A stretch of 64,000 nucleotides of DNA from Diospyros lotus (lineage: Eukaryota > Streptophyta > Magnoliopsida > Ericales > Ebenaceae), in NCBI RefSeq assembly GCF_014633365.1, contig NC_068341.1, positions 5,642,001-5,706,000 of the forward strand. The letters are read 5' to 3'. A model generated the notes under the pieces. The model saw only the letters and a list, made by a program, of their open reading frames with translations, ran no database searches and was not told the origin of the DNA. Position numbers and translations under genes: made by a program. Positions 1-11,981 of this stretch are shown one piece after another. Within the stretch, counting starts at the first letter, position 1. Each line of letters opens with the position of its first letter.

Positions 1-1207
1 AACCCATGTTGTTGGCCCTTACAGTAGGCGCAGCCATGGTGATGGGTCTCAGTTTTGGCGGATGATGTGGGTCATCGTTTTTGGCTGGATGCGTTCTGCC
101 ATGGTTTATTCTGGGCATAAGCGACCACCATAGGTGTGGACTGATGGTGTTGATGAATAGAGGAGCAGAAGGCAACGGTCATGGCAGCATAGCTGTTGAT
201 GGGCATCACTGGCCTACGCGACGTTCGTCGTGGCTGATAGCGATCGACGGCGGCTGCGTTGGCAACGATGGCAGTCGGCAATGGCAGGGATGGCGGTCGA
301 TGGCAACGTGTTGGTGTTGACGTTTCAGAGGCAGCGACAGTGGCAAGGGTCTGAAAACCCTTGTTGTTTGTTGGGGAAGAAGAAGATGGGTCAGCCTATT
401 AGGTTGCTGGGTCGACCCATCGAGTTAGATCTGGGTCGCACCATTACAGGTGCGTGTTATTCATGCGCCATGGGGCGCGCGTAAGGCTCAGGCGCACGTA
501 ACTGCTGTGTTAGCACAGCCACACGCCACTGCTTATAATTATTTATTTTTATGCAATTGATTATATTAATCTCTTCTTTAATTGTTAAATTGCATGCTTA
601 ATTAAATTATTTATAATTTTGATCATGACATGCATATGCAATTAATTATATTCTCATGTTAATTTTTATGCATGATTAAGTGAATTGACATTGTTTATGC
701 ATAATTATTGGTGTTATATATGCATAAATTAATTTCTTGCCTATGCATGATTTATTGTGAATAAAATAAATGTCATGTGATTAATATGATTTTGATTAAT
801 TAGAGATTAGCCACAGCATCTTTAATTAATTAAAATTATATATTGAGTTGCAAAGATCACATGAGATTAAATGACATTAATTGTGATTAATCATATTGAA
901 TACAATAAATTTTATCCCATAGGAATTTTTGTTGTATTTGAGTGATTAATTAGGATGTGATAATAAATTATTTTCTTAATCTACCTACAGGAGTTAAGAA
1001 AAGGAATATAATTTGTCAGTTACATCATAAAGTTTATATTATGAATCAATTTAAATGTAATAACTTAGCCCATAGGCAATTGTTATATGTTAGTGATTCA
1101 TAATTGTTGCATGCTTTACATTGGTAAAACATGACATTAAGTTATAGTAGCCTCGTATTCAGTTACATAAGTATGATTATATATTTAATTTTGTAGTTGC
1201 TTTATTT
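1..1207. other. Unassigned region, probably 5' part of the copia element
   Basis: No convincing protein was found here. Positions 1-540 are GC-richer, with many short GGCAAC/GGCAGC-like stretches. Positions 540-1200 are AT-rich with repeated TGCAT and TTAATTAA-like words. The stretch runs straight into the copia gag at 1208, so it is probably the copia leader or LTR-proximal sequence. I could not find a clear LTR end or tRNA-Met primer site. Confidence 0.35.
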
Positions 1208-2156
1208 GTGAATTTATCTAATATGAAGTGTGACGTTCCTAATTTGAATGGTGATAACTATAAGGAGTGGAAGGACAAGATTCTTCTGCAATTAGGGTGC
1301 ATAGACTTTGACTATGCAATCCGAAAATTTGAACCACCTGCAGTCAATCCTACTAGCACTAAAGCTCATATTACTGAGCATAAGCGATGAGAGCAATCTA
1401 ATCGGCTCAATATAATGTTCATTCAAACTAAGATTTCTAGTAGTATTCGTGGTTCAATTCCAGAATGCAAGACAGTCAATGAATTGCTGAAGGCTATTGA
1501 TGAACAGTTTGAGTCTTCAGATAAAGCACTTGCCAGCACCCTAATGACGAAGTTATCATCAATGAGGCTCACCGGTATTAATGAGAGACATTGCAACTCA
1601 ATTGAAATCCCTGGAGGTTACGATGTCTGATTCTTTTCTTGTGCATTTCATTTTGAACTATCTCCCACAGTAGTATGGTCCCTTTAAAATTTCTTATAAC
1701 ACACATAAAAATAAATGGTCTATTAATGAATTATTGATCATCTGTGTTCAAGAAGAAGGGAGGCTGATTATGGAAATGGGAGAGAGTGCATATATGGCCA
1801 CTCAAGGAAAAAATAAGTCTACTCAAGCAAGGCGTAAAGGAAAAAATAAAATACCCATCCAACCTAATGTAAAGAAGGAATCCAAGTGCATTTTTTTGCA
1901 AAAAAAAAAAGGACACCTGAAGAAGAATTGCCTCAAATTTAAATCATGGCTTGATAAGAAAGGTAATCTAACCTCACTTGTATGTTATGAATCTAATATG
2001 ATTGATGTTTGTCATAACACATGGTGGATTGATTTTGGTTCTACAATCCATGTTGCAAATACTTGCAAGGTTTTCTAAACCAGAGGAAACCCATGAGAAG
2101 TGAACAAAGCATCTATTCAGGCAACAAGATGCGTTCACATATGAAGGCAATTGGGA
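1208..2156 (+). pseudogene. Ty1/copia gag-protease remnant, left piece
   Basis: This is a decayed copia polyprotein. The first part encodes a UBN2-type gag (NGDNYKEWKDKILLQLG), then an in-frame TGA at 1388-1390 where a Trp would be expected, then NRLNIMFIQTKISSSIRGS and FESSDKALASTLMTKLSSM. A lysine-rich nucleocapsid region (KKKGHLKKNCLKFKSWLDKKG) follows. Near 2025 comes the protease start WWIDFGSTIHVANT, in which the usual catalytic Asp-Ser-Gly reads Asp-Phe-Gly. Further stops and frame changes occur near 1628 and 1672. The reading continues at 18606 and 21318 once later insertions are removed. It is not functional; direction is plus. Confidence 0.85.
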
Positions 2157-3754
2157 TGTAACAGCCCACTTCTTCAGGGCATGTTATAACTTGGGACAAT
2201 TCTGGGACAATAAATTTTTTTCTTTTAAATACTAAAGCCAAACCACATCGTTCCTCGAATTCGTCCCAGAATTTCCATCCATTTTATCTCAAAAGAGAAT
2301 CATTATAAATATCAAATGCGGAAGCAATGATCGAAACCTGATATCTTAACATTAATTATAAATAAATTCAACATTCATCAAAACGTTCAAAATCTAAAGT
2401 AGCAGAACTTAAATACATGGGCTGTATAGCATACATTTCACTCTTCATACACTCTCTCTGCTAAGTGCCGTTTCATGCCTCATTTACCCTCGAATCTGCT
2501 ACAATCTCCACCTGGAACGTTTGAATATTCCAGAGGCAAAACCCAAGTTAGATGATGAACCATCTAAGTAAGGGTACATAATGCTATGTTATGAGTGTAT
2601 GCAATGTCTTTCATCGTAGGTGTCAACTGCACCTCTCATGCTACCTACCATTTTAACGGCCGCCTCTTTCGAAGCCGGGGTGTATGGGTGCACCCTTGGT
2701 AAGGCAGCGGTGCCAGTTCGTACTCCCTACGGCCTCATATGCGTGTGCCCAACAGTATCAACGTGTATTTATGTATTTCATAGTCATGTATGCAGTCTAC
2801 GTGATGGATACATATCAGGGCATGTCAATATGATGAAAACATTTTCGAGGAAGTACCACTTACCTTCTCAAGCTTATCGGGCACCTCGATATCCGTGCCT
2901 TGCCTCGATTTGCGTGCCAATCTCAAAATTTGCACGAGTCTCTTCAACTGCAGTCTCAAAGTATCCTAATCACCATAATTATTTAAATAAATATTAAAAC
3001 CAATTTTTTCCATAATTTCTGGCATTTCCTTTAATTTTCTTTCTATTTCTTCCTAATTTCCCTCAATAAATCTAAACTAAATATTTCGAAATTATTTTCT
3101 CAAATATTTCTCTATGAAAATTCATAAAATAATATTCTTGAATTTCTGGAATTTTTAGATAATTTTACTTACCTTGACTTAGCCTCTCCGGCTTCCTCGG
3201 TATGCGTGCCCGGGCCGTTTTTCTTGCCAAAATCTCCAGGATATTACCGAAACATAATTTCTCATTTTTTTCAGGATTTTCCAAGATTTTTTCTAATTTT
3301 TCCTATTTTCTTTTCTTTTTTCTTTTTCTTTTTCTTTTTTTCTTTTCCTTCTCTTCTTCCTCCCTCCTCCTTCTTCTTCCTCCCCTGTTGCGTGCGCTGC
3401 CATGCGCGTGGATGGCCGAGCTCCACCGGCCTTCCTTTTAGCACCCGCCGACCCCGCGACCGCTGTCGCCGGCCTTCGCCGTCTTTCCCAGCTGCTGCGT
3501 CGCCGCTGGCCGCCGCTCACAGCCGTTGATGGTCGCGGCTGGTTGCAGCCATGGCTGCCATGGCCGCAACCACTTCCTCCGATCGCTTCCTGAGCCTTCA
3601 TCGAGCTTTCCTCTTGTTTCCATACTGCCGCTAACCGCTGCAACCATCTCCCTCACTGCTGCCCTATTCGTTGCTCGTTCGGCCATGGCTACTCGAGCTT
3701 ACTGGAAGCTCACGGCCATGGCTGTCGCGAGCTGGTTGCTTCCAGCTCTCTCAC

Positions 3755-3808
<54 letters not shown>

Positions 3809-4315
3809 GGATCGCCTAGCCCGAGCTCGATCTCTCCCTCTCTCTCGCATTGCTCGGCCATTGCTTTACAACTCTTTCTCTTTGCTTCTCCCCATTTGCT
3901 TCCATTTATCTCTATTTATAGGCCTATGTCCTGCCTCACGCCATGCCTCAAGCCATCCCTCAATGCGTGAAGATTACTCAAGTGCAGCCACATGTCACCT
4001 CTTGCGTGCAAATCCATCAAATGTTGCAGGAGATCGGCGGAATTGCAGGGGTATGGTTTCATGCCTCTGCCTCGTACATATATATAATTATATAATTATG
4101 CATTATATTATATGTTTAAATCTCATTTCTTATTTTATTTTATTTAGATAATTTCGTAATTATAATTATACCCCCAAAAACTGAATTAAATTACATTAAA
4201 ATACCGAAAACGCACAATTAATAACTTCAAAGCTTAGTCGAAAATGACGATTCACCCCAGTGTCCTCACCGGGCTGTTGTTTCCTCCTGAAATCACTGAA
4301 AGGTTGTTCGTTATG
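2157..4315 (+). mobile_element. Solo-LTR-like element A, left part
   Basis: The element begins TGTAACAGCCC at 2157 and is interrupted at 4315 by the Athila-like element. It resumes at 18300 and ends GGGGTATTACA at 18605, about 2,465 bp in total. It is flanked by TGGGA (2152-2156 and 18606-18610), a perfect 5-bp target-site duplication. It is homologous along its length to element B (18713-21317). The TG...CA ends, TGTAA/TTACA inverted termini, lack of protein coding and a TATTTATA box at 3913-3920 fit a long LTR left after LTR-LTR recombination. The family (Tekay/Retand-like from the TGTAAC start) is a guess. It contains a pyrimidine-rich tract (about 3300-3380). Confidence 0.75.
3757..3810. 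repeat. (TC)n microsatellite in element A
   Basis: An almost uninterrupted TC dinucleotide run lies inside solo LTR A, followed by imperfect TCTC stretches up to about 3845. Element B lacks a run of this length at the equivalent place, so the expansion postdates the split of the two copies. Confidence 0.9.
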
Positions 4316-4640
4316 TGATTAGTGATTAATTTTATAAAAATTTTATTATAATTATACCCTTCTTTTGATCTTAAAAATAGTTTAAATTAGATATTAATAT
4401 ATATTTTATGGTTATATGCAAGTTTAAATTGAAAAATGAATGAAATGAAATTTTAAAGTAAAATTTAATAATAATAATAATAATAATAATATATAAAATT
4501 ATATATAATACATATACATCATTATATGCATGCATGTAATATATATATAATATAATCTAATATATATATGTGCCATGTGTAATACATATATATAATATAT
4601 AATTTATTAATAACATTAAATTATTTTTATTTTTTTTAGG

Positions 4641-4827
4641 CATGAAGAATTCAAATCCATGAAGAAATCAAGCCCATGAAGACTTAAAGTCCATGAAGAA
4701 TTCAAGTCCATGAAGAAATCAAACCCATGGAGAAATCAAGCCCATGAAGAATTCAAGTCCATGAAGAAATCAAGCACATGAAAAATTAAAGTCCATGAAG
4801 AATTCAAGCCCATGAAGAATTAAGGCC
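4641..4827 (+). repeat. 17-bp tandem array in the 5' LTR
   Basis: Eleven consecutive 17-bp units of the type CATGAAGAATTCAAGTC, varying at a few positions, lie upstream of the TATA box in the U3-like part. An identical array is in the 3' LTR at 16521-16707. The position suggests an enhancer-like role, which is inference. Confidence 0.9.
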
Positions 4828-5180
4828 CAATTTGAGCAACCCATGGAAGATATTATTTGGAGAAGGCCCAAGGATTATTTTTAATCCTAATGAAGATTAA
4901 AAACCAATTTATAGAAATCTATTTTTATTTTTTATGTGAGAGCTTTATTAGGTATGTTTTTTAGCTAAAATCCATTTAACTATTAGGTGGATATTATAGC
5001 TAAAATCCATTTAACTTTATGAATGCTTTATTAGGTATGTATTTTAGCTAAAATCTATTTAATATTAGGTGTGTATTATAGCTAAAATCCATTTAACTTT
5101 AAGTGTGTGAGTGCCCATTAGATATAATTATGTCTAGTTGAATAATTGAAATTGTGTGGTTTGTATTGCATCTTGTGGCC

Positions 5181-5188
5181 TATAAATA
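5181..5188 (+). promoter_or_regulatory. TATA box of the Athila-like LTR promoter
   Basis: TATAAATA in the context GGCCTATAAATAGATC, the only strong TATA motif in the GC-balanced part of the LTR. Transcription would start about 30 bp downstream, leaving a long R-U5 leader. The 3' LTR copy is at 17061-17068. Confidence 0.65.
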
Positions 5189-5380
5189 GATCACTTGATT
5201 GCATTTGTAAGTGTGATTATTATTCTTGAATCAAAGTTTAGTTGTTTCCTTAGAATTCTCTCTTTAAGAATTGTTTTTGTTCTCTCTCATTTTCTTTAGT
5301 ATTTTCTCTTGTGATCTTACTTTCTTCCTTTCTTCCTTTCTTCTTTTAAATTCTTATGTCATTTATTATTACTTTATTAT

Positions 5381-5590
5381 TCACCGCCTAAATGGACGGT
5401 TAGTTTTTGCCTTTAAATTCTTGCAATTTACATTCTTGTCATTTAATTGTTCACCGCCTAAATGGACGGTTAGTTTCTGCCTTTAAATTCTTGCAATTTT
5501 AATTCTTGTATTTTAATTATCTACCGCCTAAATGGCCGGTTAGTTTCTTCTATTTTAATTTCTTATCATTTAAATTCTGTTATTTAAATT
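5381..5590 (+). repeat. 70-bp tandem repeat, three copies, in the LTR
   Basis: Three units start at 5381, 5451 and 5521, each opening with ACCGCCTAAATGGACGGT or a one-base variant. ACCG...CGGT can form a short stem. It lies in the transcribed R-U5 part and is repeated in the 3' LTR at 17261-17470. Confidence 0.85.
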
Positions 5591-6419
5591 ACGTCGTTTA
5601 AATTCATGTCAATTAACTTTTAAATGGAAATGAGTAGCTAAATCTAATCTTGGGTTAAGGCAAGGACAGTGTCCAACGCCAATGATTCCCAAAGAAAGCT
5701 GCGCTTTAAATAAGTAACATTAATTTAAATTTCAGTATGAGTGTATCTTAATTATTGAGAAATCACTAGGTTTGGATTGGAGCGTAAGCCTAACTTAGAG
5801 CTTTCATGCCATGTATGAGAGTTACTAGAACTGGAAACGCTATCATACCCAAACCCGGATGATTAATTTAGTTGTTTTGTGTATTAATTGCAATTGAATT
5901 TATGGTGGTTGCTTAAATTAGAATCCCGCATATCATGTATGGGGATTGCTTAACCTAGAACTATCATCATCTCTAATTGCATTTAATAACAAACCCTCAT
6001 ATCTGAAATTAAATTAATGTTGCTAATCTTTTATGCTAAAATTTGGGAATCAACGGGTTGGCACTGAAATTGTCTTAACTCAAGTACTATCCAATTTTAT
6101 ATTCTCACTTAAAGTATTTATTTCAATTACTGCCTTAATTTATTTCCTAGTATCTGTTGTTTAAAAAACCATAAAAACCTTGTTGCCAATTTATCCAAAT
6201 GCGTGTGTGCTTGTGTGACATTCTTTTTTATTTTGCCATAAATAAATCTCTCAGTGGACGACCTAGACTCATTCAGAAAATATAAATTTAAATTTGGACT
6301 ACAACTGCACTCGTACACTGACGAGTATAAACCTCTCACCTAAACAAAGAAAAAAATATAAAATTTTTATTGTGTTTTGTTTTGTGTTTTAATTGCAGGG
6401 TGGGAGTGCAGTCAAATTT

Positions 6420-6437
6420 TGGCGCCGTTGCCGGGGA
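6420..6437 (+). other. Primer binding site, tRNA-Asp type
   Basis: TGGCGCCGTTGCCGGGGA lies five bases after the 5' LTR end. From established knowledge it is complementary to the 3' end of plant tRNA-Asp(GUC), the primer typical of Athila elements. It is uninterrupted, so minus-strand priming should still work. Confidence 0.9.
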
Positions 6438-6545
6438 GATTGAGGCAAAAACAAAAAGGAAAAAAAAAATATATAAGAAGAAGCATCTCCTGATAAATTC
6501 GGTAACTCTGTTTCTTTTTACTTTATTTTTATTTGTGCATAGTGT

Positions 6546-7703
6546 ATGATACTTAGGTCAGGTAAAACTGTAGAAAATCAGTCACTCATGTCTCAACACA
6601 ATGAGAACATGCCACTTCCACAGAACATGTCTGCACGTGGTAGTGACCACGGTGACCCTGATCCCATTGATCAGGAGATGATCAGACCCCTTAGGGAGTA
6701 TCTTCATCCTCCTAGGCAGACAACCCCATCATGCATTATTCTTCCCATCAATCATCATAGGTTTAACTTCAAACCTGGCACAATCCAATTGTTGCCAACT
6801 TTTCATGGCATGGATTCTGAAAATCCATATACTCATATGAAAGAATTTGAGGAAGTATGTAGCACTTGCATGGACCATACAGCAAATGAGGATGTCATAA
6901 GATTAAAACTCTTTCCATTCTCACTGAAAGATAAGGCAAAAATATGGTTAAGCACTCTCCCACCTAGATCTATAGGAACTTGGAGAGAAATGCAAACAAC
7001 TTTCTTAAAAAAATACTTCCCTGCCAACAGAACTGCTACTCTTCAAAGACAAATCATGAACTTTGCCTGTAAACCAAATGAGAATTTTGCGCAAGCGTGG
7101 GAAAGGTTTAAAGACCTTCTTCACACTTGTCCGCACCATGCTTTTGAGCAATGGAGAGTGGTCAGTTTCTTTCATGATTCACTCACTCCCCAATTGAAAA
7201 TGCTAGTTTCTACAATGTGCAATGGAGAATTCTATGAGAAGACTCCAGAAGAAGCTTTCCACTTCTTTGACACATTGGCTGAGAATACAAGGAACTGGGA
7301 AGTTGGTCCAACATCTGCTCTTGATTCAAGAGAAAATCCACAACCTAGAGGGAGATACCAACTGAGTGAGAGTGACGATTTAAATGCAAGATTAACTGCT
7401 TTAACAAAGAAAGTTGAAAACATGCAACCCAAAAAGGTGCAATCTGTTAATCAAGTGGAAGTAAAGTGTGCTGTGTGTGATGCAACAGATCATTCAACTG
7501 AAGAATGTCCTACCCTACCTGCTTTCAAGGAGGTATTGTATGGGCAGACTAATAACAATCATTCACACAACTTTGAGGGGAGACAAAATCAAAATCAAAG
7601 TGGAGCCTATTATGGGAATAATCAGAACTACAATTCATACCATCCCAATAATAGAAATCACCCCAATTTTTCTTGGAGAAATGATTCTGGAAATCATTCT
7701 TAA
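6546..7703 (+). CDS. gag: Athila-type Gag polyprotein
   Basis: 385 residues from ATG at 6546, beginning MILRSGKTVENQ as in Athila Gag proteins. Residues about 95-230 carry the retrotransposon Gag fold (MDSENPYTHMKEFEEVC, LSTLPPRSIGTWREMQTTFLKKYFP, FAQAWERFKDLLHTCPHH). A CCHC knuckle follows at 308-321 (C-x2-C-x4-H-x4-C, CAVCDATDHSTEEC), then an Asn-rich tail. The frame ends in TAA at 7701-7703 but continues open, in the same frame, into pol. In relatives Gag and Pol usually form one ORF, so the TAA is either a recent nonsense mutation or a readthrough stop controlling the Gag:Pol ratio. It forms virus-like particles and packages RNA. Confidence 0.95.
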   Translation: MILRSGKTVENQSLMSQHNENMPLPQNMSARGSDHGDPDPIDQEMIRPLREYLHPPRQTTPSCIILPINHHRFNFKPGTIQLLPTFHGMDSENPYTHMKEFEEVCSTCMDHTANEDVIRLKLFPFSLKDKAKIWLSTLPPRSIGTWREMQTTFLKKYFPANRTATLQRQIMNFACKPNENFAQAWERFKDLLHTCPHHAFEQWRVVSFFHDSLTPQLKMLVSTMCNGEFYEKTPEEAFHFFDTLAENTRNWEVGPTSALDSRENPQPRGRYQLSESDDLNARLTALTKKVENMQPKKVQSVNQVEVKCAVCDATDHSTEECPTLPAFKEVLYGQTNNNHSHNFEGRQNQNQSGAYYGNNQNYNSYHPNNRNHPNFSWRNDSGNHS

Positions 7704-10700
7704 CCTCCCTTCCCTACACAACAACATACCTTCCAACAAAATCAAGGTTCTTCATCCAATACTTACCAACCTCCTCATAGGAGATCTTTGGAAGATACCT
7801 TGCACCAGTTCATCCAAAGTCAAACAGGTATCAATAATCAGGTTGCTCAGCTTGTCAAAAATCAAGACCAAACAAACAGAGCCATAGAAGACATTAGGAG
7901 CCAGTTGACCAAGATAACACAAACATTGAGTGTGAGAGAACCTGGGAGGTTTCCATCCCAAACTAATCCTAACCCAATTAGGCAAACCAACCAGGTAGAA
8001 GCTTCAAATAGTGAAACCAACACTCATGAACAAGTGCAAGCAGTGACTGCCCTAAGAAGTGGAAGAATAATTGAGAAACCAACTGATCCTAGGATAAACC
8101 AACATGTTGATGAAGAAAAAGAACCAAAAGATCATGAATCCACCGTGGAAAAAAATGAAAAAAATGAGAAAAATGAAAAAAATGAGAAAAATGAAAAACA
8201 AAAAGAAGATGAGAAAGAAATTCAATACAGGCCCAAACCACCTTTTCCACAAAGGTTGAATCATTTGAAAAAAGAGCAACAAAATGCAGATATATATGAA
8301 GTGTTTAAGCAAGTGAGAATCAACATCCCGCTGTTGGATGCAATCAAACAAACACCTTCATATGCAAAGTTTTTGAAAGATCTGTGCACTATCAAAAGGA
8401 AAACAAATGTGCATGAAAAGGCATTCTTGACTGAACAAGTCAGCGCCATTCTCCAATTGAAAACTCCTCCCAAATACAAAGATCCAGGCTGTCCAACCAT
8501 TACATGCATCATAGGAAGTCAAAAGGTTGATCGGGCACTCTTGGATTTAGGAGCTAGTGTCAATTTGTTGCCATACAGTGTGTATCAACAGTTGGGATTA
8601 GGTGAGCTTAAACCCACTAGAGTGACCCTTCAGCTGGCTGATCGATCAGTCAAAGTTCCACGAGGAATTGTGGAGGATATTCTGGTACAAATCGATAAGT
8701 TCTACTTTCCAGTGGACTTCATCGTTTTGGACACCCAGCCGCATCAGGGGCCTCAACCTCCTGTGCCAGTCATCTTAGGTCGACCATTCCTTGCCACATC
8801 AAATGCCATCATCAACTGTAGGAATGGTGTGTTAAAGCTATCTTTTGGGAACATGACTGTAGAAATGAATATCTTCAGGGTAGCCAAACATCAGGACACT
8901 GAGAGTGAAGTGGAGGAGGTAGACTTGATCCAAACACTGACCAATGACTGTTTTGAAGAGTTCATGAGAAGACCCAAAGAAGGAAATCAAGACCTTGAAG
9001 AAATAAAAGAAGTGGAAGTCATAAGCAAAGAAAGTGAGAAGCCTACATGGATGCCTGGTTTAGAGCCATTAAGGAACTTGGACAGTAAGCTCATGGCTCC
9101 TGATAGCCATCAGTCCACGCCTGAGAGAAAGCCATTGCCCAGTGATTTGAAGTATGTCTTTCTAGGAGAAGGGGAAGCATTCTCAGTGGTGATCTCTTCA
9201 AGTTTGACACCTCAGCAAGAGCAACAACTGATAGAAGTTCTAAAAGCACACAGGAAGTCATTAGGATGGACCATTTCAGATTTGCAAGGTATTAGCCCTT
9301 TGATCTGTACTCATAAGATATTCTTGGAAGAAGGAGCAAAACCAGTTAGGCAAATGCAAAGGAGATTAAATCCCAACATGAAAGAAGTTGTCAGAAAAGA
9401 AGTGCTTAAGCTATTGGATGCTGAAATAATTTACCCAATCTCTGATTCTAAGTGGGTAAGTCCAACACAGGTAGTACCCAAAAAGTCTGGAGTCACTGTT
9501 GTAAAAAATGAGAACAATGAACTGATTCCCACGCGCATCCAGACAGGATGGCGTATGTGCATTGATTATAGAAAGCTCAATTCTGTGACAAGGAAAGATC
9601 ATTTTCCTTTGCCTTTCTTGGATCAAGTTCTGGAGAGAATAGCAGGCCAAGCCTACTATTGTTTCTTAGATGGCTACTCAGGGTACAATCAGATAGAAAT
9701 TGCACTAGAAGATCAAGAGAAGACAACTTTCACATGTCCATTTGGGACATTTGCATACAGGCGCATGCCATTTGGGTTATGCAATGCTCCAGCCACCTTT
9801 CAAAGGTGTATGATGAGCATTTTCAGTGAAATGGTTGAGCAGATTGTTGAAGTATTTATGGATGACTTTTCTGTTTATGGAAGTAACTTTGAGGCCTGTT
9901 TGGAGAATCTGAAAAAGGTTTTAGCAAGATGTGAGGAAACAAATCTGATACTCAATTGGGAAAAATGTCACTTCATGGTGAAACAGGGCATAGTCTTGGG
10001 GCACATCGTTTCATCTAGGGGGATGGAGGTAGACAGGTCAAAAATTGAAACAATTCAAAAACTCCCCATCCCTAGGAATGTGAAAGACATCAGAAGTTTT
10101 TTGGGACATGCAGGGTTTTATAGGAGATTCATTGCTTCCTTTAGCACCATAACAAGACCCTTGTGCCATTTGTTGTCTCAAGATGTTCCGTTTGAATGGA
10201 GTCCTGCCTGTCAAAATGCTTTTGATAAATTGAAAGATGCACTCATTTCAGCACCTATCATTCAGTCCCCTGATTGGTCCCTCCCGTTTGAACTTATGTG
10301 CGATGCTAGTGATTATGCGGTAGGAGCTGTGTTAGGGCAGAGGAAGGATAAGAAACCTCATGTGATATATTATGCTAGCAAAACTCTTAATGAGGCACAA
10401 AAGAATTACACCACTACAGAGAAAGAGTTACTAGCAGTTGTCTTTGCCCTGGACAAGTTTCGATCTTACCTCGTAGGGTCACTAGTGATCATTTTTACTG
10501 ATCACGCTGCTCTGAAGTATTTGTTCACAAAGCAAGATGCAAAACCCCGTCTGCTCCGATGGATCTTACTCCTGCAAGAGTTCAACATTGAAATCAGAGA
10601 CAAGAAGGGAGTAGAAAATGTGGTGGCTGACCATTTGTCAAGGATTCCAAGTCAAGATCTCACACAATTTGATAAACCAATTCATGACAATTTCCCTGAT

Positions 10701-11981
10701 GAGCAACTGTTTAAAGTAAATGTTATTCGTGCATCATCTGTTGTCCCTTGGTATGCCGACATTGCGAACTACCTGGCAACTGGTCTGATCCCAGACCATT
10801 GGAGTAAGCAAGATAGGCATAAATTCTTCAGAAAAGTCAGAACCTTCTTTCGGCATGAGCCTTACCTCTTCAAGTATTGTCCTGACCAAATCATCCGTAG
10901 ATGCATACCCGATTATGAGCAACAAAGTGTCATCAATTTCAGTCATACTCTTGCATGTGGAGGCCATTTTTCTGTCAAGAAAACAGTTGCAAAAATTTTT
11001 CAGAGTGGATTTTATTGGCCGACACTGTTCAAGGATGTGTACAAGTTCTGTTCAAATTGCGATCGATGTCAAAGGTTAGGAAGTCTGTCAAGGAGAAACA
11101 TGATGCCATTACATCCGATCCAAGTGTTAGAAGTTTTTGACTGTTGGGGTATGGATTTTATGGGCCCATTTGTCAATTCATTTGGTCATGAATATATCTT
11201 ACTTGCTGTTGACTATGTGTCCAAATGGGTAGAAGCAATCCCGGCCAGAACAAATGACCATAGGACTATCGTGAAATTTTTGAAAGAAAACATATTCAGT
11301 CGATTTGGGATGCCAAGAGCAATCATCAGTGATGGGGGTTCCCATTTTTGTAATAAAGTTGTGGCAGGATTAATGAAGAAATATGGTGTACTGCATAAGG
11401 TTGCAACACCATACCATCCCCAAACCAATGGTCAAGCCGAGCTAGCCAATAGGGAGATTAAGCGCATATTGGAAAAGACTGTTGCTGCTAATCGTAAGGA
11501 TTGGTCCTTAAGACTAGTAGACGCTCTTTGGGCGTACAGGACAGCTTACAAAATAATTTTGGGAATGTCTCCCTATAGGCTAGTATACGGTAAATCTTGT
11601 CATCTGCCAGTGGAAATTGAGCATAAAGCATATTGGGCAATTCATAAGATCAACAAGAGTCTAACTGAAGCAGGCTTATCCAGGAAGCTCCAATTGAATG
11701 AACTTGAGGAAATTCGGAATGAAGCATTTGAAAATGCACGATTAGCCAAGGTTCGCATGAAAGAGTTACATGATCGGCACATCATTCGAAAAAGCTTTCA
11801 GGTAGGGCAACGGGTACTCTTGTATGATTCTCGATTGCATCTATTCCCAGGAAAATTGAAGTCTCGATGGGTCGGCCCCTTTGTAATCAAGTCCATCTCA
11901 GGATATGGGGCATTTGAGATAGAAAATCCGGAGTCAGGACAGCTTCTAACAGTCAATGGTCATAGGTTGAAACCATACTAG
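7704..11981 (+). CDS. pol: Athila-type Pol: protease, RT, RNase H, integrase
   Basis: In frame with gag after its TAA. The first possible non-canonical start is TTG at 7788, with no ATG nearby, so it is probably made as Gag-Pol. Residues counted from 7788: a KNEKNEK low-complexity linker about 120-145; protease [10 protein letters not shown] at about 256; RT with [13 protein letters not shown] and FMDD at about 690; RNase H with [12 protein letters not shown] at about 838 and TDHAALKYL at about 904. Integrase follows, with a zinc finger (H1052, C-x2-C near 1088) and a D,D,E core ([28 protein letters not shown]), ending VNGHRLKPY. No internal stop or frameshift is visible over 1,397 residues, and all catalytic residues are present. 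The enzyme set is probably functional, giving reverse transcription and integration in trans or by readthrough. Confidence 0.95.
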   Translation, partial: PPFPTQQHTFQQNQGSSSNTYQPPHRRSLEDTLHQFIQSQTGINNQVAQLVKNQDQTNRAIEDIRSQLTKITQTLSVREPGRFPSQTNPNPIRQTNQVEASNSETNTHEQVQAVTALRSGRIIEKPTDPRINQHVDEEKEPKDHESTVEKNEKNEKNEKNEKNEKQKEDEKEIQYRPKPPFPQRLNHLKKEQQNADIYEVFKQVRINIPLLDAIKQTPSYAKFLKDLCTIKRKTNVHEKAFLTEQVSAILQLKTPPKYKDPGCPTITCIIGSQKVDRALLDLGASVNLLPYSVYQQLGLGELKPTRVTLQLADRSVKVPRGIVEDILVQIDKFYFPVDFIVLDTQPHQGPQPPVPVILGRPFLATSNAIINCRNGVLKLSFGNMTVEMNIFRVAKHQDTESEVEEVDLIQTLTNDCFEEFMRRPKEGNQDLEEIKEVEVISKESEKPTWMPGLEPLRNLDSKLMAPDSHQSTPERKPLPSDLKYVFLGEGEAFSVVISSSLTPQQEQQLIEVLKAHRKSLGWTISDLQGISPLICTHKIFLEEGAKPVRQMQRRLNPNMKEVVRKEVLKLLDAEIIYPISDSKWVSPTQVVPKKSGVTVVKNENNELIPTRIQTGWRMCIDYRKLNSVTRKDHFPLPFLDQVLERIAGQAYYCFLDGYSGYNQIEIALEDQEKTTFTCPFGTFAYRRMPFGLCNAPATFQRCMMSIFSEMVEQIVEVFMDDFSVYGSNFEACLENLKKVLARCEETNLILNWEKCHFMVKQGIVLGHIVSSRGMEVDRSKIETIQKLPIPRNVKDIRSFLGHAGFYRRFIASFSTITRPLCHLLSQDVPFEWSPACQNAFDKLKDALISAPIIQSPDWSLPFELMCDASDYAVGAVLGQRKDKKPHVIYYASKTLNEAQKNYTTTEKELLAVVFALDKFRSYLVGSLVIIFTDHAALKYLFTKQDAKPRLLRWILLLQEFNIEIRDKKGVENVVADHLSRIPSQDLTQFDKPIHDNFPDEQLFKVNVIRASSVVPWYADIANYLATGLIPDHWSKQDRHKFFRKVRTFFRHEPYLFKYCPDQIIRRCIPDYEQQSVINFSHTLACGGHFSVKKTVAKIFQSGFYWPTLFKDVYKFCSNCDRCQRLGSLSRRNMMPLHPIQVLEVFDCWGMDFMGPFVNSFGHEYILLAVDYVSKWVEAIPARTNDHRTIVKFLKENIFSRFGMPRAIISDGGSHFCNKVVAGLMKKYGVLHKVATPYHPQTNGQAELANREIKRILEKTVAANRKDWSLRLVDALWAYRTAYKIILGMSPYRLVYGKSCHLPVEIEHKAYWAIHKINKSLTEAGLSRKLQLNELEEIRNEAFENARLAKVRMKELHDRHIIRKSFQVGQRVLLYDSRLHLFPGKLKSRWVGPFVIKSISGYGAFEIENPESGQLLTVNGHRLKPY

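Larger units (their letters stand above)
4316..6414 (+). repeat. 5' LTR of the Athila-like element
   Basis: 2,099 bp, beginning TGATTAGTG and ending GCAGTCA. It aligns without gaps to 16196-18294. Contents in order: an ATA-rich stretch, a 17-bp tandem array (4641-4827), four copies of a unit around TTAGCTAAAATC (about 4961, 4997, 5045, 5080), a TATAAATA box at 5181-5188, and a 70-bp tandem repeat (5381-5590). There is no substantial ORF. Confidence 0.95.

Noticed and set aside
3202..3970. Several overlapping open frames in solo LTR A on both strands
   Set aside because: They are low-complexity translations of T/C-rich and CT-microsatellite DNA, with no conserved protein between elements A and B.
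4641..4827. CRISPR-like array
   Set aside because: Units are contiguous 17-bp tandem repeats without spacers, inside a plant LTR.
5271..5486. Short open frame repeated in both LTRs (also 17151-17366)
   Set aside because: It is a translation of the 70-bp tandem repeat and T-rich DNA; identity between copies only reflects LTR identity.
8052..8512. Minus-strand open frames antisense to pol
   Set aside because: They are shadows of the KNEKNEK linker and protease coding strand, with no recognisable protein.
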